Shown here piece after piece: positions 1-11,330 of a stretch of 56,149 nucleotides of DNA. Source of the DNA: an uncultured Sphingomonas sp. (GTDB lineage Bacteria > Pseudomonadota > Alphaproteobacteria > Sphingomonadales > Sphingomonadaceae); NCBI GenBank assembly GCA_946886845.1, contig CAMPJH010000001.1, positions 1-56,149 on the forward strand, read 5' to 3'. A program made the translations under genes and the position numbers. The notes below the pieces were generated by a model. That model searched no databases, was not told the origin of the DNA, and saw only the letters and a program-made list of their open reading frames with translations. The stretch's first letter is position 1; every line of letters starts with the position of its first letter.

Positions 1-1083
1 GGGTCGCGGCCTCGAACAGCGGCGTCAGCAAGTCGTTGGGGTGCATCTGCACGGCGCTCGGCGCGATTCCCGAATCGACGCTCTTCAGCCCGGGATTTGC
101 GGTCGAGAAGGCGATGAAGATGTCGCCGGATCCGTCGCTCGCCACCGAGCCGAGCCGCCCAAGGCCGAGCGATGGGCGCTTTACAAGCCGCTTGAGCTGG
201 TGGGGAAGCAGCGGAGCGTCGGTGGCGACGACGATGATGATCGACCCGTCCGGCTGCCCGGCGTCGTCCCCACCGGCATTCTCCCGAGCGCAGTCCGGAA
301 AGTTCCAGGGCCGTTTCTCGCTGGCGGCAGCGCGGCTCGCGTAACAAATCGGGTTGGTGGTCATCAGCTCAGCGCCGACCGGGGCGCCGGCGATGCGCAA
401 GATTCGGCGATTGCCGTAATTGCACTGGACTAGGACGCCGACGGTATAGCCGCCAAGCTCGGCCGGAAGCTTGCGCGACGCGGTGCCGATGCCGCCCTTG
501 AAGCCGTTACAGATCATCCCGGTGCCGCCGCCGACCGCGCCTTCCAGCACGGCGCCGCCACGCGCCGTGTCGATAGCCGCCAGCGCGTGGCGGGTTTCGA
601 CATGGAAACCGTTGATGTCGTTCAACACCCCGTCATAGGTCTCCGCGGCGACCGGTGCGTGCCAGTCCGCCACCCAGCCGTTGGCCACCATCCAGCGGAC
701 GGCCGCGTCGCGCACGACGCCGACGCTGTGGGTGTTGGTGATCATGATCGGCCCGTCGATCAGGCCGCGCTCCTCGAGCCAGGTGGTGCCGGTCATCTCG
801 CCGGCGGAGTTGAGCGTGAACCAGGCGCCGAACACGGGCGTGGTGGAGCTGCGGCCGCGCGGCAGGACGGCGGTCACGCCGGTTCGGACCGGTCCCTTCC
901 CCACGACCAACTTGCCTGAGCCGCTGATGAGCGTGGTGTGCCCGACCTCGACTCCGGCAACGTCGGTGATCGCGTTCAGCGGCCCCCGAGTCCCTTCGAA
1001 CGGCACCCCAAGGTCGCGAGCGCGCGGCTGTTGGGGCGGCGCTGCCGCGGTGAGCAGGATCGCGGCGACGGCGAGCAGGCGTT

Positions 1084-1087
<4 letters not shown>
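1..1087 (-). CDS. BapA/DmpA-type aminopeptidase (P1/S58 family), 3' end cut by window edge
   Basis: N-terminal nucleophile peptidase of the DmpA/BapA family, which releases N-terminal residues, including beta-alanine or D-residues, from small peptides and amides. Seen: a signal peptide (KRLLAVAAILLTAAA) suggesting periplasmic location, an RARDLGVPFEGT segment and ITDVAGVEVGHTT at the start of the fold, a glycine-rich GGGTGMICNGFKGGIGT block, and DGSIIIVVATDAPL near 244-249. In this family the chain self-cleaves before the Ser of that last motif, giving alpha and beta subunits. At least 362 residues are present; the C-terminus lies outside the window. The ATG overlaps the TGA of the upstream aminotransferase by 4 bp, so the two are probably translationally coupled. 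Substrate (beta-peptide versus L/D-amide) cannot be decided from sequence alone. Confidence 0.9.
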
Positions 1088-2421
<1,334 letters not shown>

Positions 2422-2755
2422 GATTTCCCCTTGCCGGCGATGTGGCAGGGTCCGGGCGCGCTAGCAACGGCTGGCTGACTTGCCTCCCTCTCGCCTCTCG
2501 CATATAGCGCGCGCCGTCCGGCGGGCGCTGTGCGCTCGCGGGGAGCCCGTCACATGGCGAGCGCGTACGGCGGCCCGGCAAGCACGGGCGCTGCGACGCG
2601 AGCCTGTGGCGCCCGCCTCCGCTTCAGCACCCCAAGGACGCCGCCTCGGCATTCGGCCGGCGCGGCAGTGCATTGAACCAGGTCCGCATGTGAAGGCCCG
2701 CCACGGTGGCGCGCCACGCGGCAGGCCCGATTAGACTACGAAAGACACAGATTTT
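2422..2755. other. Gene-free stretch: divergent promoters and rpsA leader
   Basis: About 330 bp between the divergent aminotransferase and rpsA genes. No convincing coding frame is seen. It holds a sigma70-like promoter toward rpsA (2480-2508), an 8-bp perfect inverted repeat GCGCTCGC/GCGAGCGC (2532-2539 and 2557-2564), and about 190 further bases of GC-rich leader before the rpsA ATG. Long leaders of rpsA genes are often involved in autoregulation by S1; whether this one is cannot be told from sequence. Confidence 0.6.
2480..2508 (+). promoter_or_regulatory. Putative sigma70-like promoter of rpsA
   Basis: TTGCCT (2480-2485) and TATAGC (2503-2508) are separated by 17 bases. This would start transcription near 2515 and leave a leader of about 240 nt before rpsA. 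Confidence 0.4.
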
Positions 2756-4672
2756 ATGGCCACCACGGCACCATTCCCGACCCGCGACGAGTTCGCGGCC
2801 CTTCTCAACGAAAGCCTCGGCGGCGAGGACGAGAGTTTCGAGGGCAAGGTCGTCAAGGGCATCGTCACCGGTATCGAAAACGACATGGCGGTGATCGACG
2901 TCGGACTGAAGTCGGAAGGCCGGGTCGCGCTGCGCGAGTTCGCAGCCCCGGGCCAGAAGGCCGAATTGGCGGTCGGCGACGAGGTCGAAGTGTTCGTCGA
3001 CCGGGTCGAGAACAGCCAGGGCGAGGCGATGCTGTCGCGCGACCGCGCCCGCCGCGAAGCCGCGTGGGACACGCTCGAGACGGAATATGCGGCCGGCAAC
3101 CGCGTCGAGGGCGTGATCTTCGGCCGGGTCAAGGGCGGCTTCACCGTCGATTTGGGCGGCGCCGTCGCCTTCCTGCCCGGCAGCCAGGTCGACATCCGCC
3201 CGGTCCGCGACGTCGGCCCGCTGATGGACATGCCGCAGCCGTTCCAGATCCTGAAGATGGACCGCCGCCGCGGCAATATCGTCGTGTCGCGCCGCGCCAT
3301 CCTCGAGGAAACCCGGGCCGAGCAGCGCTCCGGCCTGATCCAGTCGCTGACCGAAGGCCAGGTGCTCGACGGGATCGTCAAGAACATCACCGATTACGGC
3401 GCCTTCGTCGATTTGGGCGGGATCGACGGCCTGCTCCACGTCACCGACATTTCCTACAAAAGGGTCAACCACCCGTCCGAGGTGCTGGGCATCGGCGACA
3501 CGGTCAAAGTGCAGATCATCCGCATCAACCGCGAGACCCAGCGGATTTCGCTCGGGATGAAGCAGCTCGAGGCCGACCCGTGGGAGGGCGCGGCCGCCAA
3601 ATATCCGATCGAGGGCACGTTCCGCGGCCGGGTCACCAACATCACCGAATATGGCGCCTTCGTCGAGCTCGAGCCGGGCATCGAGGGCCTGGTCCACGTC
3701 TCCGAGATGAGCTGGACCAAGAAGAACGTTCACCCGGGCAAGATCGTCAGCACCTCGCAGGAGGTCGACGTCAAGGTGCTCGAGGTCGATGAGGAGAAAA
3801 GGCGGATTTCGCTTGGCCTCAAGCAGGCGCAGGCCAATCCGTGGGCCGAGTTCGCCGACAAGCATCCGGTCGGCAGCCAGGTCGAGGGCGAGGTCAAGAA
3901 CGCGACCGAGTTCGGCCTGTTCGTCGGGCTTCCCGGCGACGTCGACGGAATGGTCCACATGTCCGACATCGCCTGGGGCGTGTCGGGCGAGGAAGCGCTG
4001 GCGCTGCATCACAAGGGCGAGACGATCAAGGCGGTCGTCCTCGACGTCGATGTCGAGAAGGAGCGCATCAGCCTTGGCATGAAGCAGCTCGAGCGGGGCG
4101 GAGTCGGCGGCGGAGTCAGTGCCGGCGGCGGCGGCGCCGGGGCCGGCGGGGTCAAGAAGGGCGACATCGTCACCGTCGAGGTCCGCGAGGTCAGGGACGG
4201 CGGGCTCGAGGTCCAGGTCGCGGAGGGCGGCGCCACCGGCTTCATCAAGCGCACCGACCTCGGCCGCGATCGCGACGAGCAGCGCCCGGAGCGATTCCAG
4301 GTCGGCCAGAAGTTCGACGCGATGGTCGCCGGTCTCGACCGGTCCAAGAAGCCGAACTTCTCGATCAAGGCGCTGCAAATCTCCGAGGAGAAGCAGGCGG
4401 TCGCCCAATATGGCTCGTCCGACAGCGGCGCGTCGCTCGGCGACATCCTCGGCCAGGCGCTGAAGGAAGCCGAATCCAAGAAGTCGACCAAGACCGAATC
4501 GAAAAAGCCGGCCAAGGCGGCGCCGAAGAAGGCCGCCGAAGCCGAGCCGGAGGCCGTCGCCGAGGCTCAGCCCGAGGCGGCCGCCGAGGCCGAATCGGAA
4601 CCGGCCGCCGAGAAAAAGGCGAAGCCGGCCGCCAAGGCCGCGCCGAAAAAGGCGACCAAGAAGAAGAAGTAA
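2756..4672 (+). CDS. rpsA: 30S ribosomal protein S1 with extended basic tail
   Basis: S1 binds mRNA and helps load structured messages on the 30S subunit. Six S1 (OB-fold) repeats run from about residue 28 to 530. The GAFVDLGGIDGLLHVTDIS and GAFVELEPGIEGLVHVSEMSW segments of repeats 3 and 4 are unmistakable. Repeats 5 and 6 are joined by a glycine-rich linker (about residues 448-467). After residue 570 comes a tail of about 70 residues made of Lys, Ala, Pro and Glu, with two KAAPKKA boxes around an acidic stretch. The total of 638 residues exceeds the roughly 570 I expect for alphaproteobacterial S1, and the tail accounts for the difference. ihfB follows, the usual order in proteobacteria; cmk, often upstream, is absent. 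Confidence 0.97.
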   Translation: MATTAPFPTRDEFAALLNESLGGEDESFEGKVVKGIVTGIENDMAVIDVGLKSEGRVALREFAAPGQKAELAVGDEVEVFVDRVENSQGEAMLSRDRARREAAWDTLETEYAAGNRVEGVIFGRVKGGFTVDLGGAVAFLPGSQVDIRPVRDVGPLMDMPQPFQILKMDRRRGNIVVSRRAILEETRAEQRSGLIQSLTEGQVLDGIVKNITDYGAFVDLGGIDGLLHVTDISYKRVNHPSEVLGIGDTVKVQIIRINRETQRISLGMKQLEADPWEGAAAKYPIEGTFRGRVTNITEYGAFVELEPGIEGLVHVSEMSWTKKNVHPGKIVSTSQEVDVKVLEVDEEKRRISLGLKQAQANPWAEFADKHPVGSQVEGEVKNATEFGLFVGLPGDVDGMVHMSDIAWGVSGEEALALHHKGETIKAVVLDVDVEKERISLGMKQLERGGVGGGVSAGGGGAGAGGVKKGDIVTVEVREVRDGGLEVQVAEGGATGFIKRTDLGRDRDEQRPERFQVGQKFDAMVAGLDRSKKPNFSIKALQISEEKQAVAQYGSSDSGASLGDILGQALKEAESKKSTKTESKKPAKAAPKKAAEAEPEAVAEAQPEAAAEAESEPAAEKKAKPAAKAAPKKATKKKK

Positions 4673-4765
4673 GCAATAGCAACGGGCTTGCGCGGTTGGG
4701 AGTTTCCTGACAGCGTGAGCCCGTCAGCTTCCGGGGGAGCTGAGCCGAATTCACGGGGACTCGCC

Positions 4766-5068
4766 ATGATCCGTTCCGAACTGGTCCAGAAGCTGTGCCT
4801 GGACTTTCCCGACCTCACCCAGCGCGAGGTCGAGAATGTCGTCAGCGCAGTGTTCGATTCGATTACCGATCAGCTGTCCCAGGGCGGACGCGTCGAGCTT
4901 CGCGGCTTCGGCGCTTTCTCGACCCGCAAGCGCGATGCCCGCGTCGGCCGCAACCCGCGCACCGGCGAGGCGGTTCAGGTCGACGCCAAGCGCGTGCCCT
5001 ATTTCAAGCCGGGCAAGGAAATGCGCGAGCGGCTGAACCTCAACGGCGAAGTGGCGACAGAATTATAA
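4766..5068 (+). CDS. ihfB: Integration host factor beta subunit
   Basis: A DNA-bending histone-like protein that pairs with IhfA and acts in replication, recombination and transcription. At 100 residues it has the usual length. Seen: [10 protein letters not shown] at the start, the beta-arm region with [11 protein letters not shown] and GRNPRTGE (the Pro that intercalates into DNA lies in RNPRTG), and [11 protein letters not shown] at the end. The ATG at 4766 was chosen over an upstream in-frame ATG at 4688 because the family begins here and a CGGGGA ribosome site precedes it. It lies 93 bp after rpsA and is likely cotranscribed. Its last codons contain a perfect TATAAT that probably serves the following tRNA gene. 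Confidence 0.95.
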   Translation: MIRSELVQKLCLDFPDLTQREVENVVSAVFDSITDQLSQGGRVELRGFGAFSTRKRDARVGRNPRTGEAVQVDAKRVPYFKPGKEMRERLNLNGEVATEL

Positions 5069-5069
5069 T
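5064..5069 (+). promoter_or_regulatory. Perfect -10 box TATAAT for tRNA-Leu
   Basis: TATAAT overlaps the ihfB stop codon and lies 20 nt before the mature tRNA 5' end, a fitting distance for a short tRNA leader. No good -35 is seen; the best match is TCAACG at 5040, with 18-nt spacing. Confidence 0.45.
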
Positions 5070-5089
5070 CCAGCTCTAAAGCTACCGCC

Positions 5090-5175
5090 GCGGACGTGGC
5101 GGAACGGTAGACGCTGGGGACTTAAAATCCTCTTCCCGTAAGGGAGTGCGGGTTCAACTCCCGCCGTCCGCACCA
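5090..5175 (+). tRNA. tRNA-Leu (anticodon UAA)
   Basis: 86 nt including an encoded CCA. The acceptor stem GCGGACG pairs with CGTCCGC. The D-stem is GCG/CGC, the anticodon stem GGGGA/TCCTC encloses loop CTTAAAA with anticodon TAA at its centre, a long class II variable arm (TTCCCGTAAGGGAGT) is present, and the T-arm is GCGGG-TTCAACT-CCCGC. It reads UUA, a codon that is rare in this GC-rich genome, and UUG by wobble. The gene sits directly after ihfB, and its 3' CCA runs into a long palindrome. Confidence 0.97.
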
Positions 5176-5218
5176 GCTTTGAATTCCAGTCAGTCCGGGG
5201 ACTGACGAATTCAAAGCT
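5175..5218. repeat. 44-bp near-perfect palindrome abutting tRNA-Leu
   Basis: Outer arms AGCTTTGAATTC and GAATTCAAAGCT (12 bp, perfect) flank inner arms GTCAGTCC and GGACTGAC with a two-base centre; a 2-nt bulge separates inner and outer arms on the left side. The first base is the last A of the tRNA CCA. As RNA it would fold into a very stable hairpin, so it may stop transcription or direct 3' processing. There is no T tract after it, so it is not a standard intrinsic terminator. Confidence 0.7.
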
Positions 5219-5322
5219 CACCACTTTCCAATAGGCACAACTCCGTCCCGCAATGGGACGCGCGGATCCATGCGTCCAAAAAGGCCGTTGAACATGGTTA
5301 AATGGCCGTTAATCATTTCGCC

Positions 5323-5493
5323 ATGCAGAGCGCCCGCGCCCTCGTCGCCACCAACCCGCTGCGCTTTGGCCGCGCGCCGGTTTGGCAATCGCCGGCCAAG
5401 CAAGAGCGGCGCTGGACGATGTCCGACGACGCGCAACTGTTCGCCGCGACGTTTGCCGCCGGCTTCCTGTTCGTTTCGATTTTGATCGCCTGA
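5323..5493 (+). CDS. Possible small membrane peptide, unknown function
   Basis: A 56-residue open frame with an Arg-rich first half and a hydrophobic C-terminal segment (FAATFAAGFLFVSILIA) that could span the inner membrane. I do not recognise the family. The start is uncertain: ATGs at 5302, 5323 and 5419 are in frame and none has a clear ribosome site; starting at 5419 would leave only the 24-residue hydrophobic part. It fills the space between the tRNA palindrome and the next gene on the same strand. A chance frame cannot be ruled out. Confidence 0.35.
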   Translation: MQSARALVATNPLRFGRAPVWQSPAKQERRWTMSDDAQLFAATFAAGFLFVSILIA

Positions 5494-5568
5494 GGCCAAT
5501 GCGCTTTTGCCGGTGGTCGGCCGGCGCTATAGGTCCGCGCTTCCGTCAGCCACAGGGGGAGCCACACC

Positions 5569-5865
5569 ATGACCGCGATCAACGCCGTGCGGGTCCGAGT
5601 GAAACCGGGACGCGACCAGGATTTCCTGGACGAGCATAAGGGCGTCGGCGCCGACTGGCCCGGCCTGAGGCGCGCCAGCATCATCAAGACCGGCGACCGC
5701 GACTACGCCATCATTGCCGAATGGGACGACATGGACGCCCTCGCCGCCTCCCGATCCGAGATGGTCGCCAACCTCGACAGATTCCGCGACCTGTTGGAAG
5801 ACCTCGGCGGAGGCCTGGGAGTCACCGATCCGGTCTCCGGCCCCGTCGTCATGGAAGTGAAGTAG
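5569..5865 (+). CDS. Antibiotic biosynthesis monooxygenase (ABM)-like dimeric alpha/beta barrel protein
   Basis: 98 residues with the ferredoxin-like pattern of the ABM family: an initial strand (INAVRVRVKPG), a helix around residues 16-25, a central strand pair (YAIIAEWDD) and a C-terminal helix-strand. Such proteins form homodimers. Some oxidise quinone-like substrates without cofactors, while many have unknown roles, so no specific reaction is claimed. The ATG is preceded by AGGGGGA at good spacing. It stands alone on the plus strand, convergent with the MFS gene 13 bp away; GCGCCT/AGGCGC arms around the junction (5865-5892) could form a weak hairpin. Confidence 0.65.
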   Translation: MTAINAVRVRVKPGRDQDFLDEHKGVGADWPGLRRASIIKTGDRDYAIIAEWDDMDALAASRSEMVANLDRFRDLLEDLGGGLGVTDPVSGPVVMEVK

Positions 5866-5878
5866 CGCCTAAGAACGC

Positions 5879-7189
5879 CTAATCGCAGGCGCGGTGTAGC
5901 CGATATCCGAGCCAGGCGGCGACGAGACTGCCGACGGCGACGAGGAACAAGGTTTCGGCGACCGAGACACCGAGCAGGATCAGCCCGGCCAGGATCACGG
6001 TCGCGCCGACCATCGCTCCGGAATTGACGATATTGTTGGCGGCGACGGTTCGCGCCGTCTCCGACTTGGGAACGGTGGTGGTCAGGAACGCGTAGAGCGG
6101 GACGACGAACATGCCGCCGGCGACCGCGACTCCGAACAGGTCGAGCACCACCGCCCATCCGAGCGGATAGGCCAGGAAGGTATCGATCCCGACCAGCTCG
6201 GGGGACGGCGCCCAATTGTAGCTCAGCCAGTAGAGCCCGAGGACGAACACCCCCATCATCAACGCCGATGCCGGCGCGAATTTCGCCGCGACCTGGCCGG
6301 CCAGCAGCCGGTTGATCGCCACCGATCCGACCGCGACCCCGACCGAGAACACCGCGAGGAACAAGGTGGCGACGCTCTGGTCGGCCGAAAGCACGTTCTT
6401 CACCAGCGGCGGGAATTGGGCGGCGAGGACCGCGCCCATCGCCCAGAAGAAGCTGATCGACAGGATGGCGAGGAACAGCCGCGGGATGTGCAGCGTCCCG
6501 TTGACCAGGGTGACCGAGGCACGGATGATATGCCAATCCATGCCGCGGCGCGGGTATCCCGGGATCTCGGGCTCGTCGACCGGCGGCGCCGGCGGGACGA
6601 AGCCGCCGGCGACCCGGCCGATCGCCGCGACCAGAAGCACCGCCAGCGCCGCCCATTCGGCATGATAGGTCCCGTCCGGCCGCTCGAGCACCAGCAGCCC
6701 ACCCAGGATCGTCCCGCCGAGAATGGCGATGTAGGTGCCGGCCTCGACCAGCCCGGTGCCGCCGAGCACCTCGCCCTTTTCCAGATGCTGCGGAAGGATT
6801 GCGTATTTGATCGGGCCGAAGAAGGTGGAGTGGATGCCCATGGCAGTCAGCGCGACCAGCAGCAGCGGAATGTTGTGCAGGAACAGCCCCGCGGCGCCAA
6901 ACAGCATGATCACGATCTCGACCGTCTTCACGATCCGGATGATCCGCGCCTTGTCGTGCGCGTCGGCGAGCTGGCCGGCCAGCGCCGACAGCAGGAAGAA
7001 TGGAAGGATGAACAGGCCCCCGGCGATCGCGCTGAACGTCGCCTCCTGCTCGGCGTCGCGGTAGATGCCGTAAATCACCAGCATCACCATCGCGGTGCGG
7101 AACAGATTGTCGTTGAACGCCCCAAGGAACTGGGTCGTGAACAAGGGCAGGAATCGCCGTGTCTTCAGGAGGTGCAGCGAGTCCTGCAT
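5879..7189 (-). CDS. MFS transporter, LplT-like
   Basis: A 436-residue polytopic inner-membrane protein. The N-terminal FLGAFNDNLFRTAMVMLV segment is the hallmark of the LplT-like branch of the major facilitator superfamily, which flips lysophospholipids in bacteria where LplT has been studied. The SALAGQLADAHDKARII loop matches the conserved MFS loop between helices 2 and 3. About 12 hydrophobic segments are visible. Start: ATG at 7189 (MQDSLHLLKTRRF); an in-frame TTG at 7258 would add 23 residues without a better ribosome site. In many bacteria this domain is linked to PlsC and acyl-ACP synthetase (Aas) domains; neither is fused or adjacent here. The divergent neighbour pgsA makes phosphatidylglycerol, which fits a lipid role. 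Confidence 0.8.
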   Translation of the reverse strand: MQDSLHLLKTRRFLPLFTTQFLGAFNDNLFRTAMVMLVIYGIYRDAEQEATFSAIAGGLFILPFFLLSALAGQLADAHDKARIIRIVKTVEIVIMLFGAAGLFLHNIPLLLVALTAMGIHSTFFGPIKYAILPQHLEKGEVLGGTGLVEAGTYIAILGGTILGGLLVLERPDGTYHAEWAALAVLLVAAIGRVAGGFVPPAPPVDEPEIPGYPRRGMDWHIIRASVTLVNGTLHIPRLFLAILSISFFWAMGAVLAAQFPPLVKNVLSADQSVATLFLAVFSVGVAVGSVAINRLLAGQVAAKFAPASALMMGVFVLGLYWLSYNWAPSPELVGIDTFLAYPLGWAVVLDLFGVAVAGGMFVVPLYAFLTTTVPKSETARTVAANNIVNSGAMVGATVILAGLILLGVSVAETLFLVAVGSLVAAWLGYRLHRACD

Positions 7190-7272
7190 GGATGCCTGTG
7201 GATTAGCGGCTGCGGCGGCAAGGGCAAGCGGGCGCTTTTGAACTGAACCGAGTTTCAATAGTAAGAGCGCTG

Positions 7273-7842
7273 ATGCTGACCTTGCCGAACCTGTTGACCC
7301 TGTCGCGGATCTTCGCGGTCCCGATCCTCGTGTTCCTGCTGTGGCGGCCGACGCCGATCGATTATGCGATTACCTTCGTGCTGTACTGCATCGTTGGCAT
7401 CACCGATTATTTCGACGGCTACCTCGCCCGCGCGCAGGGGCAGATTTCAAGGCTCGGCCAGTTCCTCGATCCGATCGCCGACAAGATCATGGTCGCGGCG
7501 GTGATCATCATGCTGATGGCCTCGCGCAGGGCGAACGGCGATCCGCCGATCATCGAGGACCTGCACATCATCCCGGCGCTGATCATCCTGCTTCGCGAAA
7601 TGATCGTTTCCGGGCTCCGCGAATTCCTCGCCGACCTCAGGGTGTCGATGCCGGTCAGCCATCTGGCGAAGTGGAAGACGACCCTGCAGCTGGTCGCGCT
7701 TGGAGCGCTGATCCTGGGCGGCGCCCTTCCCGCCGAATATTGGATTCATCTGGTCGGGCTGGCCAGCCTTTGGGCGGCGGCGGCGCTGACGCTGGTCACC
7801 GGCTACGATTATTTGCGCATCGGCCTAAGGCACATGGACTAA
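7273..7842 (+). CDS. pgsA: CDP-diacylglycerol-glycerol-3-phosphate 3-phosphatidyltransferase
   Basis: Commits CDP-diacylglycerol to phosphatidylglycerol phosphate, the precursor of phosphatidylglycerol and cardiolipin. At 189 residues it has normal length. The CDP-alcohol phosphotransferase signature is complete: DGYLAR, then eight residues, G, three residues, D, three residues, D (DGYLARAQGQ to GQFLDPIADK), supplying the metal-binding aspartates. The N-terminal LPNLLTLSRI motif is typical of PgsA. Several membrane helices are seen. A cardiolipin synthase gene, whose enzyme uses this product, lies in the same window at 38795. Confidence 0.95.
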   Translation: MLTLPNLLTLSRIFAVPILVFLLWRPTPIDYAITFVLYCIVGITDYFDGYLARAQGQISRLGQFLDPIADKIMVAAVIIMLMASRRANGDPPIIEDLHIIPALIILLREMIVSGLREFLADLRVSMPVSHLAKWKTTLQLVALGALILGGALPAEYWIHLVGLASLWAAAALTLVTGYDYLRIGLRHMD

Positions 7843-7920
7843 CGCAGCGCCGGACTAATCGGTTTTTTGCGTCTCTCTGACGAACTTTAGTCGTTTCCGC
7901 GAATTGATATGGCCGCCTAG

Positions 7921-10185
<2,265 letters not shown>

Positions 10186-10196
10186 AGTTACGGCCG

Positions 10197-10241
10197 CCGC
10201 GGCGCTCCCCCCGTCTGCCCCTCCCCTCGGGAGCGCCGCGG
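10197..10241. terminator. Strong hairpin between convergent katG and oxyR
   Basis: CCGCGGCGCTCCC (10197-10209) and GGGAGCGCCGCGG (10229-10241) form a perfect 13-bp stem with a 19-nt loop in the 72-bp gap. No T tract flanks either side, so it may be a bidirectional 3'-end stabiliser or a factor-assisted terminator. Confidence 0.55.
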
Positions 10242-10257
10242 CAAATCCGGGCTCAGC

Positions 10258-11220
10258 TCAATCGCACAATTGCTCAAGCGCCATTTCGCGCGGGTCGATC
10301 GCCGTCAGCTGTGGGCTAATTTCGCGAATGATTGCTCGCAGGACGGAGGCAAGCAACTGGAACTCGTTCTCGCGCGGGCTCGACCGGCGCCAGATCAGGG
10401 CGATGCGGCGAAAGCCGTGATTGGACCGAAGCGGCTTGGCGTCAACATGGGTGCCTTCGAGAATGCCGGCTTCGATCGCCATTGACGGGATAAAGGTCAC
10501 CCCGAGGCCATTGTCGACCATTTGCACAAGGGTGTGCAGCGACGTGCCCATCATCGCCGCCTGGGCGCGCAGGTCCGGCCGGTTGCAGGCTGCCAGGGCA
10601 TGATCCTTCAAGCAGTGCCCGTCTTCGAGAAGGAGCATCCTTTTCTCGTCGATCGCGTCGACCCCGACCGATGCTCCGCTCGGCGCTTCACCACGCGGGA
10701 AGGCGACGAAAAGGCGGTCGTCGAACAGGGGCGCCGAGTCGACGTCACCACAATTGAACGGCAGCGCCAGAAGCACGCAGTCGAGCTGGCCGCGCTGCAG
10801 CGCCTCGCACGCCGACTGGCTGGGCTCCTCGCGCAAATAAAGCTTGAGGCTCGGCCACTGCTGGCGAAGCCGGGGAAGCATCGCCGGCAGCAGGAACGGC
10901 GCGATGGTCGGGATGACCCCGAGCCGAAGTTCGCCGTGCAACGGCTTGCCCTCGGCCCGGGCGAGATCGGCAAGCTCTTCGGCCTCGCGAAGCAGGCGGA
11001 CCGCCTTGTCGGCGACCTTTTCGCCAAGCGCGGTGAACCGGACCACCCGGCGCGTGCGCTCGACCAGCGTCACCCCGAGCAGGGATTCGAGCTCACGCAG
11101 GCCTGCGGAAAGCGTCGACTGGGTGACGAAGCAGGCGTCGGCCGCCTTGCCGAAATGGCCATGCTCGCGAAGCGCCACCAGATATTGCAGCTGCTTGATG
11201 GTCGGCAGGTGGATCAGCAT
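10258..11220 (-). CDS. oxyR: Hydrogen peroxide-sensing LysR-type regulator OxyR
   Basis: A 320-residue LysR-family activator. The N-terminal winged helix (TIKQLQYLVALREHGHFGKAADACFVTQ) is followed by the linker helix and a periplasmic-binding-fold sensor domain. The segment LLLEDGHCLKDHALAAC carries the two cysteines, eight residues apart, that form the regulatory disulfide in OxyR (Cys199 and Cys208 in E. coli), so this is OxyR rather than a generic LysR protein. Start: ATG at 11220; an in-frame TTG at 11238 would add six residues. It is convergent with katG, its classical target, and divergent from the serine acetyltransferase gene. Repeated GATT words (minus strand) lie in the 110-bp upstream region and could bind OxyR itself. 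Confidence 0.93.
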   Translation of the reverse strand: MLIHLPTIKQLQYLVALREHGHFGKAADACFVTQSTLSAGLRELESLLGVTLVERTRRVVRFTALGEKVADKAVRLLREAEELADLARAEGKPLHGELRLGVIPTIAPFLLPAMLPRLRQQWPSLKLYLREEPSQSACEALQRGQLDCVLLALPFNCGDVDSAPLFDDRLFVAFPRGEAPSGASVGVDAIDEKRMLLLEDGHCLKDHALAACNRPDLRAQAAMMGTSLHTLVQMVDNGLGVTFIPSMAIEAGILEGTHVDAKPLRSNHGFRRIALIWRRSSPRENEFQLLASVLRAIIREISPQLTAIDPREMALEQLCD

Positions 11221-11330
11221 CGTAATCGATAAATCCAATCAATCGCTCATCCATAATCAATTCCGACGATTTAGGCCAGCATAGCGCGGCCCTCTGGCAA
11301 TCGACCGTCGTCGGCCATAGATTGGGAACA

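Noticed and set aside
2624..4408. A 594-codon minus-strand frame opposite rpsA
   Set aside because: Leu/Asp/Arg-rich shadow of the S1 repeats with no recognisable domain or ribosome site.
5175..5218. Reading the palindrome as a tRNA-borne attachment site
   Set aside because: No integrase, second copy of the tRNA end or island-like genes follow; kept only as a possibility in the finding.
7856..7867. Intrinsic terminator after pgsA (TTTTTT at 7862)
   Set aside because: The stem before the T run is only three base pairs.
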